This document shows positions 51,101-63,207 of a DNA stretch of 64,000 bases, one piece after another. This DNA is from Aptenodytes patagonicus (lineage: Eukaryota; Chordata; Aves; Sphenisciformes; Spheniscidae). The translations under genes were made by a program, and so were the position numbers. The stretch covers positions 24,983,047-25,047,046 of the forward strand of contig NC_134956.1 in NCBI RefSeq assembly GCF_965638725.1, read 5' to 3'. The notes below the pieces were generated by a model. It was not told where the DNA came from, did not search any database, and was given only the letters and a program-made list of their open reading frames with translations. Positions within the stretch are counted from its first letter, which is position 1. Each line of letters opens with the position of its first letter.

Positions 51101-51166
51101 CTTTTTGAGAGCATTCAGAAAGATTCTGCTTCTCTACCCACCTCGGAGTCGATGGACATGAGCTAA
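26879..51166 (+). CDS. CAND2: CAND2 (TIP120B), cullin-associated NEDD8-dissociated protein 2
   Basis: Fifteen coding exons are 26879-26946, 29903-30046, 37332-37486, 39248-39371, 40002-40258, 40853-40958, 41649-41797, 43932-44224, 45579-45720, 46979-48484, 48860-48955, 49406-49575, 49695-49859, 50612-50719 and 50939-51166. The total is 3711 nt, 1236 residues, the length I recall for human CAND2. CAND proteins are all-HEAT-repeat solenoids that wrap unneddylated cullin-RBX1 and exchange substrate-receptor modules of cullin-RING ligases. CAND2 is the muscle-enriched paralogue. Seen here are an N-terminus [20 protein letters not shown], an acidic loop across exons 7-8 ([20 protein letters not shown], then [11 protein letters not shown]), one giant 1506-nt exon typical of the family, and the C-terminal [20 protein letters not shown] and [22 protein letters not shown]2 rather than CAND1 is chosen from adjacency to RPL32 and the C-terminal [12 protein letters not shown] / [19 protein letters not shown]. 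Many internal positions nevertheless look CAND1-like. Confidence 0.96.
26947..29902 (+). other. CAND2 intron 1
   Basis: GC-rich at its start (island tail), then ordinary unique sequence. No nested gene, RNA or young repeat is recognised. Open frames are short and unsupported. Confidence 0.6.
31580..32588 (+). mobile_element. CR1 LINE, 5'-truncated, + orientation (CAND2 intron 2)
   Basis: About 1.0 kb of a CR1 retrotransposon, starting inside the reverse transcriptase at [18 protein letters not shown]. It has the catalytic FADD at 31707-31718 and the C-terminal RT/thumb signatures [10 protein letters not shown] and [14 protein letters not shown]. The open frame runs to 32321 and is then shifted by a one-base loss in GAGGTGGGGTCGG relative to the copy at 52566-53044. 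The coding end and 3'UTR continue to the typical terminal GATTCTATGATTCTG repeat near 32587. It is dead because of heavy 5' truncation. The low number of lesions suggests moderate youth. It shares its subfamily-type 3' end (AGAGGTCTTTTCCAACC) with the copy at 52566-53044. Confidence 0.95.
32839..35227 (-). mobile_element. CR1 LINE, about 2.4 kb, - orientation (CAND2 intron 2)
   Basis: A 5'-truncated CR1 begins (at its 5' side, near 35227) within the endonuclease domain, at [20 protein letters not shown]. It continues through the reverse transcriptase ([35 protein letters not shown]) and ends at the 3' repeat AGAATCATAGAATAG at 32839. The main frame runs from about 35227 to about 33710 and then shifts near the FADD box; later parts lie in 33689-33267 and 33270-32923. 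At least two indels separate it from a working element. The 3' end (GGGTTGGAAGGGACCTTTAAAGG) differs from that of the neighbouring copy, so it is a different CR1 subfamily. Confidence 0.95.
41798..43931 (+). other. CAND2 intron 7
   Basis: About 2.1 kb of unique sequence interrupts the acidic loop of CAND2. Short frames on both strands lack splice or homology support. Nothing else recognised. Confidence 0.55.
45721..46978 (+). other. CAND2 intron 9 with long T-run
   Basis: The intron contains a homopolymer T tract of about 20 bases near 46530-46551, followed by AAAG. No adjacent SINE or LINE body is recognised. The remainder shows no gene. Confidence 0.55.
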
Positions 51167-52372
51167 GTAAGATCTGCCTGTTTACTCCGCCACCTTCCTG
51201 CCCTTGCAATACATTAACCGAACGGAGACGCCACAGAGAGGCCAAGGAAGAACATCATCGAGCTGGTCTCTACTGCAACAGCCACTTGCAAGTCACTGGG
51301 CGCCAACAGGAAAAGATGGCTGGTTCCAGCTGCACTTGCATCAGACACCTCGCTGAATTGTAACGAGACATGTGAGATAAGGGAAATGTGTCCTTATGTA
51401 GGGGAGGGGTTGGAAGACGAGTATTCTAATTTTTCAGCAAGTTTTTAAGGGGTGTACAAAGCAATCGAAGTTGAGCGTGGTTCCATGAAAAAGGGAAACT
51501 ACTTCCTGAAATATTTCCTTACTGCAGTACAAAGAAAAATAGTTTAAAGTTTTTTTTTAACCACTGCACATGCACTTTCTACCCCAAATTGCTTGAAGAA
51601 TGTATTTATATTGTTTCACTAAATAACATGGCTGAAAACTAGAAGTCACGTCTTTAATTAGTGATGAGCATCATAACCATAGGCCCCGTTTCAAAAAGAG
51701 GAGAGTTGCACTAGCCGAGCTGCACGGGGGTGGCTTGTTACCCAGACTCCCCAGGTTTTCCACCTGGGGCTCAATTGACAAAACTGGCACCGATCGGTGT
51801 TTCTGCGGTGTTTGGGTGCTATGAAGCTATCTTGCTTGACTTCTGTTTTTACAGTTTCAACTGCAAAATACCTCAACCAGCCGTCTTCCAAAAGAGACGA
51901 TTACTTGATTGCGTTACAGTAACAAACCTTACGCTAAGCTTTTCTTTGCATTTAACACCGGCTTAACTTTCCCCCTTCGAGCAGCTCGGTGTTTGTGTTG
52001 AGCCACCAGCCACGAAGGCACTGATCTACGCTGCAGTCTGGTCACTGAACAGCAGCAGACATTTGCAGGAAAGCTGGTACTCAGTATTTTAGCATCGCAG
52101 AAGAGGTGCAAGCACACAAGCGCCACACTAACCCTTCTGTCATTTGAAACTTACTCTGTAGTGGCCATTGCGTTCAAATCCTGCCTCGCAGAGGGGAAAA
52201 AAAGCCTTAAGAGACAGAGAGCAAATTAGAGAACAAGGCCACCACGACACACTCCTTGTAGCCATGGAGCTGTAATAAGCTTTCATTTCTCCTTTTTTGA
52301 TAGAGTGGTTGATGTGAAAAATATTTATAGTGCTGTGTGAAAGAACGTCCATTCTGTTGGAGTGGTATAAAA

Positions 52373-52378
52373 AATAAA
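52373..52378 (+). promoter_or_regulatory. CAND2 poly(A) signal
   Basis: AATAAA lies about 1.2 kb after the CAND2 stop (51166). The segment 51167 to about 52395 is therefore the likely 3'UTR. The next sequence is CR1 and then the RPL32 3' end. Confidence 0.75.
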
Positions 52379-52565
52379 GATATACTTGTCAAGCTGCGTG
52401 CACTCCTGAATTCATTTGCACATCACTACCACGAGCAAGTGCGCTGCTGCGAGTCCACCTGTGGACAGCCGGGCTCACGCAGTGGTTGCCCCGGAGCCAC
52501 ACCACTGTCCGATGAACCCCAGCAGCAGGCGCCTGCCCCACCTGCACACAGGCACCAAGCCGAAG

Positions 52566-53044
52566 TCATAGAATCATAGAATCATAGAGGTTGGAAGAGA
52601 CCTCTAAGATCATCGAGTCCAACCGTCGACCCAACACCACCATCCCCACTAAACCATGTCCCTAAGCGCCTCATCTACACGTCTTTTAAATACCTCCAGG
52701 GATGGGGACTCAACCACTTCCCTGGGCAGCCTGGTCCAATGTTTAACCACTCTTTCAGTAAAGAAATTTTTCCTCACGTCCAATTTAAACCTCCCCTGGC
52801 GCAACTTGAGGCCGTTTCCTCTCGTCCTATCGCTTGTTCCTTGGGAGAAGAGACCAACCCCCACCTCGCTACAACCTCCTTTCAGGTGGTTGTAGAGAGC
52901 GATGAGGTCTCCCCTCAGCCTCCTTTTCTCCAGGCTAAACAACCCCAGTTCCCTCAGCCGCTCCTCAGCAGACCCCTCACCAGCCTCATTGCCCTTCTCT
53001 GGACACGCTCCAGCACCTCGACGTCCTTCTTGTGAGGGGCCCAA
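52566..53044 (-). mobile_element. CR1 LINE 3' end between CAND2 and RPL32
   Basis: About 480 bases of CR1 lie in the - orientation. The terminal ATAGAATCATAGAATCATAG repeat is at 52567-52586. The body encodes the C-terminal RT tail with [19 protein letters not shown] and [19 protein letters not shown] in one open frame down to 52649. It is 5'-truncated near TTGGGCCCCTCACAAGAAGG. It is close in sequence to the copy at 31580-32588 and without obvious indels in its short frame, so it is probably the youngest CR1 here. Confidence 0.95.
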
Positions 53045-53092
53045 GTCTTTCCCTTTTGGCCATTCAAAACATCCACCAGTTTGTTTTTACAC

Positions 53093-53098
53093 TTTATT
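53093..53098 (-). promoter_or_regulatory. RPL32 poly(A) signal
   Basis: AATAAAGTG on the - strand lies about 30 bases after the RPL32 stop codon. An overlapping AATAAA at 53125-53130 includes the stop itself. A very short 3'UTR is normal for ribosomal-protein genes. Confidence 0.75.
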
Positions 53099-53125
53099 AA
53101 ATACATCTCGGATGTAGAAGCCAGT

Positions 53126-54668
<1,543 letters not shown>

Positions 54669-54899
54669 CACGCGTCGCTCAGAGAGCTTCCACGGCCGCC
54701 TTCGCAGGCACTACGCTCCCCGCCCGTTACTCTCCCGCCCTAACAACTCGAGAGCCCTTCCAACGCCGGAGAACCAGGCTGCTTCAGCGCAGACGGACAG
54801 GCCGGCAGCGCTGCACGTTCTCTTCTTAAAGATTACAAGCGATTGAGACTCACCTCACGCAAACCCGCGGGCTCAGCTGCAGCCGCCTCTCCGGTCAGC

Positions 54900-56480
54900 G
54901 CCCCGCCAGACGGCACAGCCCGCCCCGGCACTAACGCTAAAACCGACGATTTTAGCTCATACCACCCGCTTCAACTTTGCTGCAAACGAATCGCCCAGCG
55001 CCGCCCGCGCTCCCTGCCCTGGGCCGGCTCCCGCCCCGCGATCGTCCCGTGACCGAACGCCTGCACCGTGAGCGCGGCCGAGGCGGCTCCCCGCCGCCCG
55101 GGAAAGGGGCGCCGGTCAGGCCCCAGCACTCCCCAGCCCACGGACGGCCCCGCTCCGCGGGTGGGAACGCGCAGCCCGCCGGCGGCCGCCCACGCCGCGG
55201 CCTCGGAGGAGACCCCGCTACGCGGCCGCGGCTTTCCCTCACCCGCCGCGGGCAGGGCCCCCGCGCCCCGGCGGGCAGCGCCCCCGGCCGCCGCCTCGCC
55301 GAGGCCCGCCCGGCCCCGAGAGGCCGCCGGGGAGGCCCCGGCCCTGCGGCCCGCGGGGGGCCGGCTCCCCGCGCCCCGGGGAAAACGGGTGGCGGAGGGG
55401 AGGGGGGCGCGCCGGCGGGGGGCGGCCGCGCTGGGCCGGCGGCCCCCGGGGCGCGGATGGAGGCGGATGGAGGCGGACGGGGACTCACCGGCTGCGCGAC
55501 CGCGCCTTCCGCGGCAGGCCCCGCCGAGAGAGGGAGGCGGCCCCGCGCGCAGGGGCTTATGGGATACGTGGGCGGTCCTGCCAGGTCCGCGCGTCGCCGC
55601 GGCTGCGCAGAGCGGACACCGGGCCCTCGCGGGGCATCGGGCCGCCGGCGGGCGGTGGCGCCGGGCGGGCTCTATCCGGCGGGGACGTCCCGAGAGCACG
55701 GGTCGGTGCTTCCCCCGGCCCCGAACCGTGCGTTCGATACGAGGCTGCCAGGACCCGGCCGGCGTCACTTCCGCCAGGCTGCGCCCGGGCGCTGCTTCCG
55801 CCAGTCCCGCTGGGCGGACGGGCGCCACCTGGCGGGGTGGCGGCGCGCCCCGCTACCGCCGGCTCCGCGGCGGGAGCCCCAGCCCGAGCCGCCCGGGCAC
55901 GGCGGCGTTCGGGCACGGCGGCAGCGTCGCTCTTAGCCCCCTTTTACCGCCGCCCCCAGCTGGCGCCAAGCATGGCCGGAGCAGAGCGCCCTCGCCTCCG
56001 GGCCCACGGCTGCCGCCGGGCTCGAGAGAAACCAAAATGATCTGCCCCAGCCCCTGGGGTTCCACGCCGCGGCGAGGACGGCCAGGACGGCGCTCCCGGA
56101 CCCGTCTGCCCGGGCACGTGCAGCCACCCAGGGCGGGCGAGAGCCGGGGGAAGAGCGAAGGCTGAGGTTGTGGCGTCCCCGGAGCGGCTGCGGTCGCGGG
56201 GCAAGGCTCCCCGAGACGGGCCCGTCCTCAGCCTGAGCCCACCGGCTTGCTTCTCTCCCGCGGCCACGCCTGGGAATGTGTCCCGAGGCGTCCGCGCCAG
56301 CCCCCAGGCTGCTGCGCGGTGGAGGCCCCAGGGCCGTCACCGGATGGGGCCAGGGTGGGAGCTGGCAGCACCCGCGGCACCCGGGGAAGAGCAGGAGCCG
56401 GAGCCCGGCAGCGGGCGCCGAGCAGGGTCTCCCTCTGCCAGCCGCTCCACGCACACGCCTTGACTGCAGCTCTTGCGCTT
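54900..56480. promoter_or_regulatory. CpG island of RPL32
   Basis: About 1.6 kb of dense CpG/GC sequence covers the RPL32 first exon and extends well upstream, nearly to the last exon of EFCAB12. The large frames across it (over 300 codons on both strands) are GC artefacts without conserved content. Confidence 0.85.
55489..55537 (-). promoter_or_regulatory. RPL32 non-coding exon 1 with 5'TOP start
   Basis: On the - strand a pyrimidine tract CCTCCCTCTCTCGG (55537-55524) precedes a short GC-rich leader ending in CAGCCG|GTGAGTCC (exon end 55489). Ribosomal-protein mRNAs start in such a terminal oligopyrimidine tract, which couples their translation to mTORC1 through LARP1. The transcription start is inferred. 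A second good donor (GTGAG|GTGAGTCTC near 54853) could define an alternative first exon. Confidence 0.7.
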
Positions 56481-56689
56481 AGCTTATGCCCAGGGAGCAC
56501 GGGGATTGTTGCCTTTCGCAAACACCGAGGCTGTTACTGGAGGAGCCCAGGAGCTCCCAGTTGAGAAGTGTATTTTGTTGCCCGTCCAGCTCCTCCACCT
56601 TTAACCTGAACACGTGGTTTGATACCGTCGTTTTCTCCATCAGCGGGGCCCAGATCCCGTGAGCTGACTGACGGGTCACAAAGCCGCGC
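55538..56689. other. CpG-rich spacer between RPL32 start and EFCAB12 stop
   Basis: About 1.1 kb separates the RPL32 start site from the EFCAB12 stop codon, mostly island DNA. I see no clear poly(A) signal for EFCAB12 in it and no supported exon. Confidence 0.5.
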
Positions 56690-59600
56690 TCACATCTCCC
56701 ACTGCCGAGAGAACAACTTCGGAAGAAACGGGCCTGTCCGAATGCAGCACCTCCGTAGGCTGAGCACCCTCCCTGCCCCGAGGCAGCTGCGGTCAGGGCT
56801 GTAGAGGCCGGGACAGACGGGCTTGGTTGGACGGATGTAGCTGAACAAGGCACGTGCCCTGCCAGGCTCCATTTCAGGTAGGTAAAGGCGTATCTTGTCC
56901 AGAAGATGACCTGGCCAGAAGTTATTGTTATTTGACTTGCTCACGTGCACAAACTGCGTTTGCATTTTATTCCTTTGAAACTGCCTAAAAAAAAAAAAAA
57001 GATATAATAATATGTTTTACAGAAATTAAATTCCGGGCAGTTTCACTGCTGCTGCTATGAATGGCAAAACCGAGACTGACAAGAACCAGCTACCAGGGCT
57101 TCCAGGCTCTGGGAAGCTCTGCCAGACCCGTGCCCTTTCTGATACTTTCAAGATTAGAGTTACGAATGGTTTTGTTTGAACAGACTGAGATGATGATCCC
57201 CAGTATTTCCTCAACGGCATATTCAACCTGCCAACCTTTCAAACTGGGCTGCCAAATGACCTTTTTGAAGATAATTTTAATCCAGCTTTCCTTGTGTTAG
57301 AGCCAAATATTTGCTGCATAAATCCAGTATGTCTGTCATTATTATACATTATTTACATTAGAAATGCCAACTTGCAAAGCTATCTTAAGAGTTGATACAT
57401 TGCCCATCACTGCAGTATCTAAACACTCTTTAACTGAGGTAACAAAGAAAGTTGTGCTCTACTTTGCTCTATTTTTTCCCTCTAAAAGTTTCTCCACGGA
57501 TCCAGTTTGGCTTGTTCAATTTTTGCAAAGAGAAAGTTCTTTACCGCTTTGGCAGCCCTGGTCTGGTAGGAGGAAGGTGGGATCATGCTGCTTGCCTCTG
57601 AGAACCAATTCTTGTACCCCTGTAACATTCAGGGTAAACTCAGAACAAAGGCGTCACTTCTTAAATGGGAGTCCAGTCATTTAAGACCTGGGCAGAGCTT
57701 TTGTTTTCAAAGTGCTATTTTACTGCTTTCAAAGTCCTATTTACTGCTTTCTGAAAAAAATCAACCCACGCAAGTGTCCGTGAGAAGTTCTGACGTTAGG
57801 TTTAACAACTGAAGTGCAGTGTTGTCAGTATAACAGCAGAAGGGTAGCTGCAGCTGTAAGGCCACCCAAGATCAGAGAGTAAAGCTCGATTCTTTGGGAT
57901 TGTCTTTCTTCCACAAGAATAAATATTCTCTGAGTGGATTTCAGGCAGTGTAGGGTCAGTCTGAGGAGGACCTTCCGAGGAGAGAAGATTGTCACCTCTG
58001 CAGCTCTCTGCAAGTTCAGGGTGCAGAACCAGACCCAACTAGACTGTAGTGCTCCGGCCAGGCACCACAAACTGCTCACTGGCACCGCTGCAACCCGACG
58101 CCTCACCGAAATACAGAAGCGGCCGTGGGGAGAATCTGCCTCTTCGCTGTCACTGGCTGCTCCCTTGCAGCATCCTGACGTTTCACTCCAGCACCTCAGT
58201 ACCACCTCCAATGCGGTGGGGGCCAAGCACAGAGGAGCGACACGCAACAGGGCAGCAGGAGGAGATCCTAAACCCTCTTTGAGCAAACCTATTTTCTGCC
58301 TCTTTGGCCTGCTTTCTGGATGCAGTTCTCGATGTGGATGTGCTCACAGGCGATGGAGTGGGATCACGTGCTGAGGCGTAGGATCCTCCAGGCTGCCTGA
58401 TCTGCCTTATGTTTTCTCCCTCTTTGATGATCTTGTCTCCCGGGTGCAGCAGGGCTGTTGGCAAAGTGCACAGTGAAAAGAAAATGGTCATGCTTCGCCG
58501 TGCCCCGCGATGGGGTGAGGACAGAAGGTGCTGAATGTCTTTACCCAAGAAAACCCTCGAATTCTTCTGCTGCCCCAGGCCCATCCCCCAGCTGCCCCCC
58601 CATCCAATCCAGATCACCTCTGTTCTAGTCTGCGATGCTGCCCAGGAGGGGATACAGCCACAGTGCAAAGGAGGAAGGTGTGAGGGCCCCAAGTGCACTA
58701 ATAGGACTTAATGGCCCTGACCAGCTCCCCCCAGGACCCTTCCCACAGGCCCAGGAGCCCCATCTCAGCTCAGCCCTCGCCCTTCAAGTCCCACTGAACT
58801 ACGCAGTAGGTGTAGTGGTCTCCAGTTCAGCCACAGCCGTGTCTGTGCCTGGCCAGGGACCCCGCTGACCCTGACCCACAGACTGACTTCCCAGCTTGAC
58901 CTTGGACCTGCCACATCACCACAAACTTGCCTGATGACGTGGACTCTTGGTTGAACCTGGCTACCAACCCAGGGGCAACGGGAGAGGGCCCTGGCTGCCA
59001 GGCTCCCGCCCAGCCAGCCGTGGTATCGCACTGGGCCATTGCTGCACCCAGAGGCCGATGTGTAGCGCCCAGAGGCCGATGTGTAGCGCCCAGAGGCCGA
59101 TGTGTAGCGCCCTTTGCTATCTTAGCGCTGCTCTGCCCGTAATGATTGTTTTCTGATCCTAACCAGCAGCATCCCATTGCCCTGCAGGGCTGCAAACGTG
59201 CTTCATCACCAGCCCCTCCTACATGAGCTTGGGAAGAGGCAAGAACATGTCAGATTTACCACGTTCACATCAAGCCTTTGGTCTCTGCTTTACGTTTTTG
59301 CAGCATTAGCTCCGTGAGACAGCTGTTGTGTTCTCCGCACAGGCTCTTCAGATAGCTCACGAAGCAATCCCTGTGGTACCAGTCCACCAGTGCTCCCACG
59401 TCACCCTCTGCAGTTGATGGCAGGCAGTGCTCATCAACGGCTGCATCCCCAGATCTCACCAGACGACACTTTTCTTTCCATTCTAGCGGGCTGTCTTTGT
59501 TCTGCAAGTAAAGGACAGGTCCCCGTTAGCACTGCTGGGCAAATGCATCTGTGCACTTGCCAGGATGCTCCAAATGAAGTGTTTTGGGGCGAATTAATCG

Positions 59601-62600
59601 GTGTTACATTTTTATTTGTTCATCTTGCACTGACCCCGATAACTGAATAGGACAAAGTGCTTATCAGCATCTTGCAGGACAAATCGTAGTCTGGTGGGCA
59701 CGTCAACACAGTGATCAGGAAGACTCCATCCCCAGACATAAAAATTGTTTCAAAATCATCTTTTTCTTGCCATTTACCCATAAAAATTGTTAATCTCACC
59801 CAAGCATTCAGAAGCTAAACCAATTGTTTTAGAGGGCTTGTAACACCTCAGCTGCAAGTCCCACGTGGTCAAGGGACTACTAAGAGGTTACTATTCACAA
59901 CAGCTCCCTGCCCCTTCCTTTCCCGCTGTACTGTCCTCTAAACCACCCCACACTTGCCAACGCATGCAGGTGCGCTTGTGTTCCTGCCCCATACACCATA
60001 CCTTCTTCCATCGCCTCCTGCCTCTGAACCGTTTTCCAGTCTCTTCCATTTCATTGTAGCTTAAATATCTGCGTTCTGGCTCAGTGTCGGCTGGGGGAAC
60101 TTCTAACAGCGTTAACTGTGTTTCAGGCTTGGTAGGAGCACGAAGCTTCATCTCTTTGGCTTTGCCCCCAGCAGAAGTTACACAACTGACAGTTGTGCGA
60201 GCGGTCGTATGGAACTGAGCTTGTACACCTGTGGTAAGTCAAAAATGAAACAAACAAAAAGCCCAGAGAAACTGCGTTAGAAACTAGCAAAAACACCAGG
60301 GCTGATCAACATTTAAGACAAAGGGCTTTTGCATTTCATGCAAATTGGAACTCCAGCAGGCTCAGATCTTTGAATGAAAACATCCTTTAGCTTTTGATCC
60401 GGACACAAATATTACAGACTGCCCCATCCCTGCTTTGCAGTTTCCTGAAGTGTTTTGCTGTCCACGCTCAGTTCTGTGTTTCATGCTTACAAAGTCTGTT
60501 TAATCTGCAAAACAGTTAGTGCAATGCAACGGCAGCAAAATGCCTCTTATCTCACAGATGTGAAAACTGCAGCTTAAGATGACACGGGTACCGTGAGAAG
60601 CCTTCAGGTTTGGGTTAGGTTTTAAAAGATAACCTCTTCTGAATCTGTGTTTTCCAGCTGCCACCAACAGCTGGAGGAAGGGTCTGCTTTTGATCAGCTG
60701 GATGATCAATGCTAACTGACAAAATCCAGTGCAGTATGTTACACCTCAGGGTTCAGATCTTAAGCCAAACCCAAAAGATTGGATAATCTGTCTCCTGCAG
60801 TTGGGATGACTACAGTATTGCACACCTCCTGGACTCCTCAGCTTTTCCCCCAAGAAGTCTCCTTCTGTCCACTCTGCTACAGGGCAGTGGCCTCAGGGAA
60901 CCGTATTCTGGATGCAGTTCGGCATTTCCTGTCAGTAAGGATACGGAGCCGCTTTCCCAGCACAGTGCTCTCCTCTCACCTGTTTTCATCTCTCTGGATT
61001 GTCCTTCCATCATTTCCAGCCACTGCTTTTGACATTCAATCAGATCTTCATTGCTTATAAAATCCCCCCTCTTTGAGGAAGCCAGGAAGATGATCACAGC
61101 CTCCAGGTCCTTGTCGCTGATGGAAACTTTGGTCTGGCGACCAAAAGCAAAATGGCAGTGTTGTGGTTTAACCCGGCAGGCAGCTAAACACCACACAGCC
61201 GTTCGCTCACTCCCCCCACCTCCCCAGTGGGGTGGGGGAGAGAATCGGGGAAAAAAAAAAAGCAAAATCTGTGGGTTGAGATAAGGACAATTTAACAGGA
61301 CAGAAAAGGAAATAATAATAATAATAATAATAATATACAAAATAAGTGATGCACAATGCAGTTGCTCACCACCCGCTGACCGATGCCCAGCCAGTTCCCG
61401 AGCAGTGGTCACCACCCCCCAGCCAACTCCCCCCAGTTCCTATACTGAGCATGACGTCACATGGTATGGAATATGCCTTTGGACAGTTTGGGTCAGCTGT
61501 CCTGGCTGTGCCCCCTCCCAGCTTCTCTGTCCTGGCTGTGCCCCCTCCCAGCTTCTCGCTGGCAGCGCATGAGAAGCTGAAAAGTCCTTGACTAGTGTAA
61601 GCACTGCTCAACAACAACTAAAACATCGGTGTGTTATCAACATTACTCTCATCTTAAATCCAAAACACAGCACTATACCAGCTACTAGGAAGAAAATTAA
61701 CTATCCCAGCCAAAACCAGGACACAGAGTCATCATAAAAACATCAAGGTTTGGCCCAGAGTTAGGAGTGGCAAACTCTGCAGTTGTTCCAGATGCTTTTG
61801 CAGGGAAGGATGGCAGAAAGAAAACCTGGTGAGGTTTACTTGGGTTTATCAAGTATTAACAACTTTACCGGACCTTCGCCACCCTCTGCAGAGCTCTCAG
61901 CTGTTACCATCCCAAATTTCCCAGCCCTCGGGGTTTCGAGAAGATACCTTTGCTTAGGCTATAACATCAGACTACATCTGAACTGCTAAACCCGAATAGA
62001 CCTGAAAACGCTCTTCAGTGCTCTGACCTGCTGTAGCCTGTGGACAGCAAGGCTCAGCACGAGCGGTGCTGTACGGACACGCGCTGACAGGCAGTGCAGC
62101 GGGGATGTACATGGGACTGGTGGGGACAGGTCAAGTATCGACACCAGGAGACCTGGTGCCAGTTCAGTGCCTACAGCAGGATCCCAACAGCCACGGTACT
62201 GAGCAGTGACTCTCTTTAGAGACTCTGAGGCGATAGTTCCACTCCCTCCTGGGGCTCGCTCTAGGTGACATCCAGCTTCTCCGCACCTTTCCCTTCCTTT
62301 TTGCCCTTCAGCTTTCCCTAGGGTGTGGGAGCAATTCTCTGAGGGTAAGACAAGAGAAAATGCCCCTTCTTGAAGCTCCGCCATTTGCTCCATGAAAATT
62401 AAATAATTTGCCCCATTGAAACCACTCTGAGTTTGCACGCAGGAAAATACGGCAGAGTTGTGCCAGTTCATTCCTTTTCAGCTCCCTCCGTACCACTTTG
62501 ATGATGTGAATGAAGTCTGATCTCGTGATCTTCCTCCTGTCCATACCAGCCCATCCATACGAGCACATCCACCATTGTCAGCTTCTGCTTGCGCAGCAGG

Positions 62601-63207
62601 TTACACAGCGTTACAAGAGCCAGGGGAGGGCGACCTCCCTGCCAGGGCTGGCAGCTCGCTAGTGGTGAGCACTGAAAAAGAGTGGAAAATACCCCGAGAC
62701 CACCATTACCCAGAATCACCATGCCATGCCAGCAGGCGCTGAGGCTGCAGCAGGGCCCCAGGAGACGCAGTGCAATGATCCCAAGGACAGAAGAGCACCA
62801 CAGACACTTACGCCCAGGCTGTGGGTCACAGCTGATCTGCTTTCAGCCCTCCTGTCTGCTCTGCACGCCTTTATTCTTTCCCAGACTCCTTCTTCCTGAC
62901 CGCTAAGGGAAGGCTTTCCCATCAGCCATTTTTCTACATCTGCAACGCTCTCCAGCTGAGATCGGAGCTGCTTCCTCTCCTCAATCCAAGCCTCCAGCTT
63001 CTGTGGGTCACCTTCTGCATCAGAGGCAATTTCTGGAGACCTGAGGCTGTCTCCTCCCTCCGGGGGCAGCTCCAAGGCAGGCGGGTGGCAGAGTCTGTGG
63101 CCCAGGTCGGCTGGGAAAAGGGAGCAGCTGCTTTTGCCATAGGTGGAACAAAAATAATATGCCACTTGGATTTGGGCAGGCAAAGCCTGCTTGCTTTCAA
63201 CTGAGAG
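56690..63207 (-). CDS. EFCAB12: EFCAB12 (C3orf25), EF-hand calcium-binding domain protein 12, with apparent frameshift
   Basis: Exons on the - strand are: first visible coding exon about 63207 (or 63121)-62812, then 62671-62494, 61133-60980, 60228-60002, 59501-59294, 58454-58289 and 56939-56690 (TGA at 56692). Phases match from 61133 onward. Recognisable parts in order are LEAWIEERKQLRSQLESV and KWLMGKPSLSGQEEGV, the EF-hand-like segment MDRRKITRSDFIHIIK, SISDKDLEAVIIFLASSKRG, VDWYHRDCFVSYLKSLCG, LLHPGDKIIKEGENIRQIRQ, and FWPGHLLDKIRLYLPEM with LFSYIRPTKP. The family's function is poorly known; I assign it from these motifs and from its place beside MBD4. The exon 62671-62494 is 178 nt: KLTMVDVL is read in one frame and MDRRKITRSDF in the next, so one extra base appears to be present between them. 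The frame entering MDRRKI has a stop just upstream. No convincing initiator ATG was found in the 5' exon frame, so the start is outside what I can resolve. Confidence 0.85.
59047..59109. repeat. 21-bp tandem repeat, three perfect copies
   Basis: The unit CCCAGAGGCCGATGTGTAGCG is repeated three times head to tail without mismatch, inside the EFCAB12 intron between 59294 and 58454. The length is a multiple of three, but no supported coding frame uses it. Confidence 0.9.
61159..61723. mobile_element. Solitary LTR of an avian ERVL-type endogenous retrovirus
   Basis: This 565-base element starts TGTTGTGGTTTAACCC and ends AACCAGGACA, the termini of a common avian ERVL-like LTR family as I remember it. 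It contains a G/C-rich CTCCCCCCACCTCC block, an A-run, an AAT microsatellite (about 61311-61335) and a direct 30-base internal duplication at 61501-61556. No internal retroviral coding region accompanies it, so it is a solo LTR formed by LTR-LTR recombination. A clear target-site duplication is not evident; CAG occurs on both sides. It lies in the EFCAB12 intron between 62494 and 61133, within 30 bases of the acceptor exon. Age is probably Neoaves-era and moderate. Confidence 0.85.

Noticed and set aside
54971-56521. Long open frames (over 300 codons) across the RPL32 island
   Set aside because: Same compositional artefact. They overlap the RPL32 leader and have no conserved motif or splice support.
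61150-61730. Target-site duplication for the solo LTR
   Set aside because: Only CAG is shared at both borders. The 5-base flanks differ, so I do not claim a duplication.
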